This document shows positions 5,642 to 6,032 of a DNA stretch of 6,032 nt, one piece after another. The notes under the pieces are model-generated. The model made no database searches. It was not told the origin of the DNA and saw nothing but the letters and a program-made list of their open reading frames with translations. Numbering within the stretch: the stretch's first letter is position 1; every line of letters begins with the position of its first letter. The position numbers and the translations under genes are program-made. Source of the DNA: Chloroflexota bacterium (GTDB lineage Bacteria > Chloroflexota > UBA6077 > CF-72); contig JAFAPL010000691.1 of NCBI GenBank assembly GCA_019247135.1, positions 1-6,032 of the forward strand, written 5' to 3'.

Positions 5642-5989
5642 CTATGCCCCTTTCTCGGCCACGACGACCGTGATGTGACTGCTGCGCTTCAAAATTTGAT
5701 TTACCCGGCCGCGTGCGCGGGGCCGCCAGCGCTTGAGGGTGCGGCCCTCGTCGGCAGCGCAGCGCGTGATGATGAGCTCGTCCGGGTCCATGTTGAAGTT
5801 ATTCTCGGCATTCGCCACGGCCGAGCGCACGGCGGCGGCGACGGGTCGCGCCGCTCGATGTGGCAGAAACTTCAGGATGGCGAGTGCTTCGCGGGCATTT
5901 TTGCCACGCACGACGTCCAGCACGAGCCTGACCTTCTGGGGAGACATGCGGGTGTGGCGCTGGACGGCGCGCACTTCGACTCCGGCCAT
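5642..5989 (-). CDS. rplV: 50S ribosomal protein L22
   Basis: L22 binds several 23S rRNA domains and its extended beta-hairpin lines the nascent-peptide tunnel; changes in that loop give macrolide resistance in other bacteria. The product is 115 residues, the normal length. It shows the family pattern MSPQKVRLVLDVVRGKNARE, ALAILKFLPHRAARPV, SAVANAENNFNMDPDEL, and the tunnel hairpin and last strand ADEGRTLKRWRPRARGRVNQ then ILKRSSHITVVVAE. ATG 5989-5987 is two bases after the rpsS stop; a G-rich run about ten bases upstream is a modest ribosome binding site. The stop is TAG. Confidence 0.98.
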   Translation of the reverse strand: MAGVEVRAVQRHTRMSPQKVRLVLDVVRGKNAREALAILKFLPHRAARPVAAAVRSAVANAENNFNMDPDELIITRCAADEGRTLKRWRPRARGRVNQILKRSSHITVVVAEKGA

Positions 5990-5991
5990 CC

Positions 5992-6032
5992 TCAGCGCGC
6001 CCCCGTGGCCTTGTCGCCGCGAGCGGTGTGGC
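5992..6032 (-). CDS. rpsS: 30S ribosomal protein S19, C-terminal end only
   Basis: Only the last 12 complete codons and the TGA stop (5994-5992) lie in the window. They read HTARGDKATGAR, consistent with the basic tail after the FRGH motif of S19, and the position directly upstream of rplV is where rpsS always lies in this operon. S19 is a 30S head protein. Too little sequence is present for identification from the sequence alone; gene order carries most of the weight. Confidence 0.8.
   Translation of the reverse strand, partial: HTARGDKATGAR

Overview
The window is one stretch of a bacterial ribosomal-protein superoperon, read entirely from the minus strand, so transcription runs from position 6032 down to position 1. 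In transcription order it holds the 3' end of rpsS (S19), then complete rplV (L22), rpsC (S3), rplP (L16), rpmC (L29), rpsQ (S17), rplN (L14), rplX (L24), rplE (L5), rpsN (S14), rpsH (S8), rplF (L6) and rplR (L18), and finally rpsE (S5), which runs off the left edge. This is the classical S10-spc gene order with no insertion, loss or inversion. All proteins are large- or small-subunit ribosomal components, made together and assembled in the cytoplasm. I see no gene on the plus strand; open frames there are shadows of the high-GC coding sequence.

The organism is a high-GC bacterium. S14 is the short zinc-binding type (four cysteines, 61 residues), which argues against gamma-proteobacteria and other lineages with the long zinc-free S14. 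The S3, L22 and S5 sequences look to me like Chloroflexota or a neighbouring deep lineage from an environmental source, but this is an impression that a phylogeny would have to test.

Layout: genes are tightly packed, with gaps of 0-20 bases or short overlaps (ATGA between L14 and L24, TAATG between L24 and L5, 32 bases between L16 and L29). The two real gaps are 130 bases between rpsQ and rplN, at the boundary between the E. coli S10 and spc operons, and 68 bases between rplE and rpsN. Both contain a clear inverted repeat. Three genes appear to use non-ATG starts (GTG for rpmC, TTG for rpsN and rpsE).

The cores of the proteins are ordinary, but several carry unusual ends. L5 has a roughly 67-residue N-terminal extension built partly from an 8-residue repeat, whose DNA is a 24-bp repeat containing a small hairpin with compensatory changes. 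S3 has a roughly 100-residue proline-rich C-terminal tail. L29 has a basic proline/alanine-rich N-terminus in place of the usual first segment. I found no mobile element, CRISPR array, tRNA, defence system or other novel system. The L5 repeat is the most interesting thing here.
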